Source: Rubrivivax gelatinosus (lineage in GTDB: Bacteria > Pseudomonadota > Gammaproteobacteria > Burkholderiales > Burkholderiaceae_C). Taken from it: a stretch of DNA of 49,606 nt. Shown here in pieces: positions 47,135-49,606 of the stretch. The position numbers were made by a program, and so were the translations under genes. The notes beneath the pieces were generated by a model. The model did no database searches, had not been told where the DNA came from, and saw only the letters and a program-made list of their open reading frames with translations. Numbering within the stretch: the stretch's first letter is position 1; every line of letters begins with the position of its first letter. The stretch covers positions 1-49,606 of the forward strand of contig NZ_NRRU01000033.1 of the NCBI RefSeq assembly GCF_016583785.1, given 5' to 3'.

Positions 47135-47770
47135 ATGAAGCTGATCGGCATGCTCGACTCCCCCTACGTGCGCCGCGTCGCCGTTTCGCTGCAGCTGCTG
47201 GAGCTGCCGTTCGAACACCAGTCGCTGTCGGTCTTCCGCGGCTTTGCCGAGTTCGAGCGCATCAACCCGGTCGTCAAGGCGCCGACCCTGGTCGCCGACG
47301 ACGGCACGGTGTTGATGGACTCGACGCTGATCCTGCAGTACGCCCAAGCGCTGGCGCGGCCGCGCACGCTGCTGCCGGCCACGCCGCAGGCGCTGGCGCA
47401 CGAGCTGCGGCTCACCGGCCTGGCGCTGGCGGCGATCGAGAAGAGCGTGCAGCTGGTCTACGAACGCGGGCTGCGCCCGGCGGAGAAACAGCACGAGCCG
47501 TGGATCACGCGTGTCACCGGCCAGTGGCTGGCGGCGCTGGGCCAGATCGAAGCCGAACTGGCCGCCACGCCGCTGCCCTGCACGGCGGACACGATGCGCC
47601 AGTCGGGGCTGACGATCGCCGTCGGCTGGGAGTTCATGCGCCAGACGCTGCCGCAGGACCTGCCGGCCGCACGATTCCCGCAGCTGGCGGCGCTGTCGGC
47701 CGCCGCCGAGGCGCTGCCCGCGTTCCAGGCCGCGCCGCACGGCGACGGCACGGTGCGGCGCCTGGGCTAG
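47135..47770 (+). CDS. Glutathione S-transferase family protein
   Basis: The 211-residue protein has a thioredoxin-like N-domain (MKLIGMLDSPYVRRVAVSLQLLELPFEHQSL begins it, with Ser9 as the likely glutathione contact) and a VLMDSTLILQY segment binding glutathione, followed by an all-helical C-domain. It probably conjugates glutathione to electrophiles; substrate unknown. A GAGGAGAGG site lies just upstream of the ATG. A TAGAGT hexamer at 47100-47105 may be its -10 box. Confidence 0.92.
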   Translation: MKLIGMLDSPYVRRVAVSLQLLELPFEHQSLSVFRGFAEFERINPVVKAPTLVADDGTVLMDSTLILQYAQALARPRTLLPATPQALAHELRLTGLALAAIEKSVQLVYERGLRPAEKQHEPWITRVTGQWLAALGQIEAELAATPLPCTADTMRQSGLTIAVGWEFMRQTLPQDLPAARFPQLAALSAAAEALPAFQAAPHGDGTVRRLG

Positions 47771-47779
47771 ATTCGGCGC

Positions 47780-48193
47780 ATGGAACTGCGCTGCACCGAT
47801 CAGACGCCCTCCGCCGCCGCCTTCAAGACGCTCTACGACAGCACCGGCTGGGGGCCGCGTGAACGCGGCGAGCCGTTTTATGCCGAAGCGCTGGCCGGCT
47901 CCTGGTGCTGCTGTGCCGTCTGGCACGGCGACACGCTGGTCGGCTTCGGCCGCGTCATCTCCGACGGCCGGCTGCACGCCTTCGTCACCGAGATGATCGT
48001 CGAGCCGGCCTGGCAGCAGCGCGGTGTCGGCCGGACGGTGCTGCAGGCGCTGCTGGCGCGCTGCCAGGCCGCCGGCATCACCGACATCCAGCTCTTCTGC
48101 GCCGAAGGCAAGACCGGTTTCTACGAACGCCACGGCTTCGTGGCGCGCGCGCCGTCGCGGCCGGGCATGCAGTACGTGGCGGACGCCACCTGA
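47780..48193 (+). CDS. GNAT-family acetyltransferase
   Basis: The 137-residue protein has the acetyl-CoA-binding motif EPAWQQRGVGRTVLQALL and GFYERHGF near the C-terminus, typical of small GNAT acetyltransferases. Substrate unknown. It starts nine bases after the GST gene and is followed by another GNAT gene, so it is likely in the same transcript. Confidence 0.87.
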   Translation: MELRCTDQTPSAAAFKTLYDSTGWGPRERGEPFYAEALAGSWCCCAVWHGDTLVGFGRVISDGRLHAFVTEMIVEPAWQQRGVGRTVLQALLARCQAAGITDIQLFCAEGKTGFYERHGFVARAPSRPGMQYVADAT

Positions 48194-48205
48194 GACCCGA
48201 ACACC

Positions 48206-48673
48206 ATGACGCACGAACTTCGAATCGAAGCCGACGACCCGGCGCGCGCCGACGTGCGCGCGCTGCTCGAAGAACACCTGCGCGACATGCACGCTCTGTC
48301 GCCACCCGAAAGCGTGCACGCGCTCGACGTCGGCCGGCTGCAGCGGCCCGACATCACGTTCTGGAGCGTGCGTGACGGCGACACCCTGCTCGGCTGCGGC
48401 GCGCTGCGTGAAATCGACGCCGCGCACGGCGAGATCAAGTCCATGCGCACGCCCCAGGCGCAGCGCCGCCGCGGCGCCGGGCGCGCGATGCTGCAGCACA
48501 TCCTGGCCGTCGCGCACGAACGCGGCTACCGGCAACTGAGCCTGGAGACCGGCTCGCTGCCGGCCTTCGTGCCGGCGCAGCGCCTGTACACGAGCGTCGG
48601 CTTCGAGCCCTGCGGTCCGTTCGGCGACTACCGGCCCGACCCGAACAGCGTCTTCATGACGCTGCGGCTTTGA
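48206..48673 (+). CDS. GNAT-family acetyltransferase (YpeA/ElaA-like group)
   Basis: The 155-residue protein has [25 protein letters not shown] as the acetyl-CoA motif and a C-terminal [20 protein letters not shown] segment. This PGF-Y ending is shared with GNATs of the YpeA-like group. Substrate unknown. It starts 12 bases after the previous GNAT gene. Confidence 0.85.
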   Translation: MTHELRIEADDPARADVRALLEEHLRDMHALSPPESVHALDVGRLQRPDITFWSVRDGDTLLGCGALREIDAAHGEIKSMRTPQAQRRRGAGRAMLQHILAVAHERGYRQLSLETGSLPAFVPAQRLYTSVGFEPCGPFGDYRPDPNSVFMTLRL

Positions 48674-48773
48674 ACGCGCGGACGATGCCGCCACGGGCTG
48701 GCGCGCACGCACGCGCCGGGCGCCCCGCGGCCCTAGGATGCGGCGTCCAACGCCCATCACGCCCGCCGCCCGC

Positions 48774-49109
48774 ATGAACCTGTTCACCACCGCCGGCCTG
48801 TTCGTCGCCACCGCGCTGATGGAGATCACCGGCTGCTTCCTGCCCGCGCTGTGGCTGCAGGGCCGCGTCGGCGCCTGGGTGCTGCTGCCGGCGGCCGCGG
48901 CGCTGGCCGCCTTCGTCTGGCTGCTGACGCTGCACCCGGCGGCCTCGGGCCGGGTCTACGCGGCCTATGGCGGCGTCTACGTCGCCACCGCCGTCGGCTG
49001 GCTCTGGGCCGTCGACGGCGTGCGCCCGTCGGCCTGGGACCTGGCCGGCTCGGCGATCGCACTCGTCGGCATGGCCGTGATCGCCTACGGCTGGCGCCAG
49101 CAGGCTTGA
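48774..49109 (+). CDS. YnfA/UPF0060 small membrane protein
   Basis: The 111-residue protein has four membrane segments and the UPF0060 pattern [36 protein letters not shown] and [19 protein letters not shown]. The family is related to small multidrug transporters; function not settled. The ATG at 48774 follows a TAGGAT hexamer (48734) that may be its -10 box. Confidence 0.9.
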   Translation: MNLFTTAGLFVATALMEITGCFLPALWLQGRVGAWVLLPAAAALAAFVWLLTLHPAASGRVYAAYGGVYVATAVGWLWAVDGVRPSAWDLAGSAIALVGMAVIAYGWRQQA

Positions 49110-49212
49110 GGCGCGGCTCCCCCGCCGGACGGAAGCCGCGGCGCCAGCCGGGGCCGAGCTGCGGCGGCCGCGCGTAGGCTGCGGCCGCCACACCATCACC
49201 CACGACGACACC

Positions 49213-49606
49213 ATGCACCTTGCTGCGCTCGCCCTCGTCCTGGCGCTGCTCGCCGGCTCCACCTACGCCGCCGACGAAGCGGCGCAGCTCGCCACCGCCA
49301 GCGGCACGCTGCAGGGCACGCTGACGCTGCCGGCCCGGGCGGCACCACGGGCACCGGTGGCGCTGCTGATCGCCGGCTCGGGCCCGACCGACCGCGACGG
49401 CAACACGCCGCTGGCCGCCGGCCGCAACGATGCGCTGAAGCTGCTGGCGCAGGCGCTGGCCGACGGCGGCGTGGCCTCGCTGCGCTATGACAAACGTGGC
49501 ATTGCCGCCAGCGCCGGCGCCGGCAGCGACGAGTCCAGCCTGCGTTTCGACGACTACGTCGACGACGCCGCGGCCTGGGCCGCGCAGCTGGCGCGCGATC
49601 CGCGAC
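49213..49606 (+). CDS. Secreted alpha/beta hydrolase (3' end cut off)
   Basis: The reading frame runs off the right edge. It starts with a signal peptide (MHLAALALVLALLAGSTYA), then LPARAAPRAPVALLIAGSGPTDRDGN and SLRYDKRGIAASA, the N-terminal part of an alpha/beta hydrolase with an oxyanion GSGP motif. The catalytic serine lies beyond the window. A TAGGCT hexamer at 49175 could be a -10 box. Confidence 0.85.
   Translation, partial: MHLAALALVLALLAGSTYAADEAAQLATASGTLQGTLTLPARAAPRAPVALLIAGSGPTDRDGNTPLAAGRNDALKLLAQALADGGVASLRYDKRGIAASAGAGSDESSLRFDDYVDDAAAWAAQLARDPR

Overview
The window is an ordinary, very GC-rich (about 70% by eye) and gene-dense stretch of bacterial chromosome. Gene content and order point to a betaproteobacterium of the order Burkholderiales, probably near the Rubrivivax/Leptothrix/Ideonella group. 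Supporting features are the rpsP-rimM-trmD-rplS operon, argD-argF beside a DUF3579 gene, folK-pcnB-HAD-hda, rsgA directly after an M48 protease, a CobD/CbiB-like gene and kynBUA. The genus is an inference. No tRNA, rRNA, CRISPR array, insertion sequence or prophage was recognised. No gene-free gap exceeds 300 bp; the longest is about 260 bp upstream of rpsP.

Layout. 1-5.4 kb: a cut-off secreted alpha/beta hydrolase, an AraC/GyrI-like regulator, orn, an M48 protease, rsgA, a triplicated 74-bp hairpin repeat and a CobD-like membrane protein. 5.4-8.4 kb: a Nudix CoA pyrophosphatase and the ribosomal operon rpsP-rimM-trmD-rplS with its terminator. 8.5-11.6 kb: an acetyltransferase, a small membrane protein, a DUF47-Pit phosphate transport pair behind a Pho-box-like site, and a DUF486 membrane protein. 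11.6-17.5 kb, minus strand: folK, pcnB, a HAD phosphatase, hda, a SirB1-like protein and murJ, many with overlapping stop and start codons. 17.6-21.5 kb: rpsT, DUF3579, argD-argF, an HPF-like ribosome factor and a cupin.

21.5-28.7 kb, plus strand: an SDR dehydrogenase, an FAH-family hydrolase, a metallophosphoesterase overlapping a Ser/Thr kinase-UspA fusion, a cysteine-cluster protein, and kynB-kynU-kynA (tryptophan to anthranilate). 28.7-34.8 kb: an unusual 203-residue protein resembling the start of an M10 (serralysin-type) protease domain behind a sigma-28-like promoter, aminopeptidase P, a Rossmann protein, a beta-CASP nuclease and an MgtC/DUF4010 membrane protein. 34.7-41.7 kb: a prolyl-4-hydroxylase-like dioxygenase, a GH114-like lipoprotein, an ExbD-like lipoprotein, yaaA, an esterase, and dnaE2 with a clear LexA box. 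41.8-49.6 kb: DUF2721, a cupin, a small lipoprotein, an amino-acid ABC importer lacking an ATPase gene, three GNAT acetyltransferases, a HAD phosphatase, a GST, a YnfA protein and a cut-off alpha/beta hydrolase.

No clearly new multi-gene system was found. The most interesting leads are the sigma-28-like promoter with a truncated M10-like protein, an apparently shortened RsgA lacking its G5 region, the Pho-box-like site before DUF47-pit, the metallophosphoesterase/kinase-USP pair, and the triplicated GGAA-loop hairpin at the end of the CobD-like gene.
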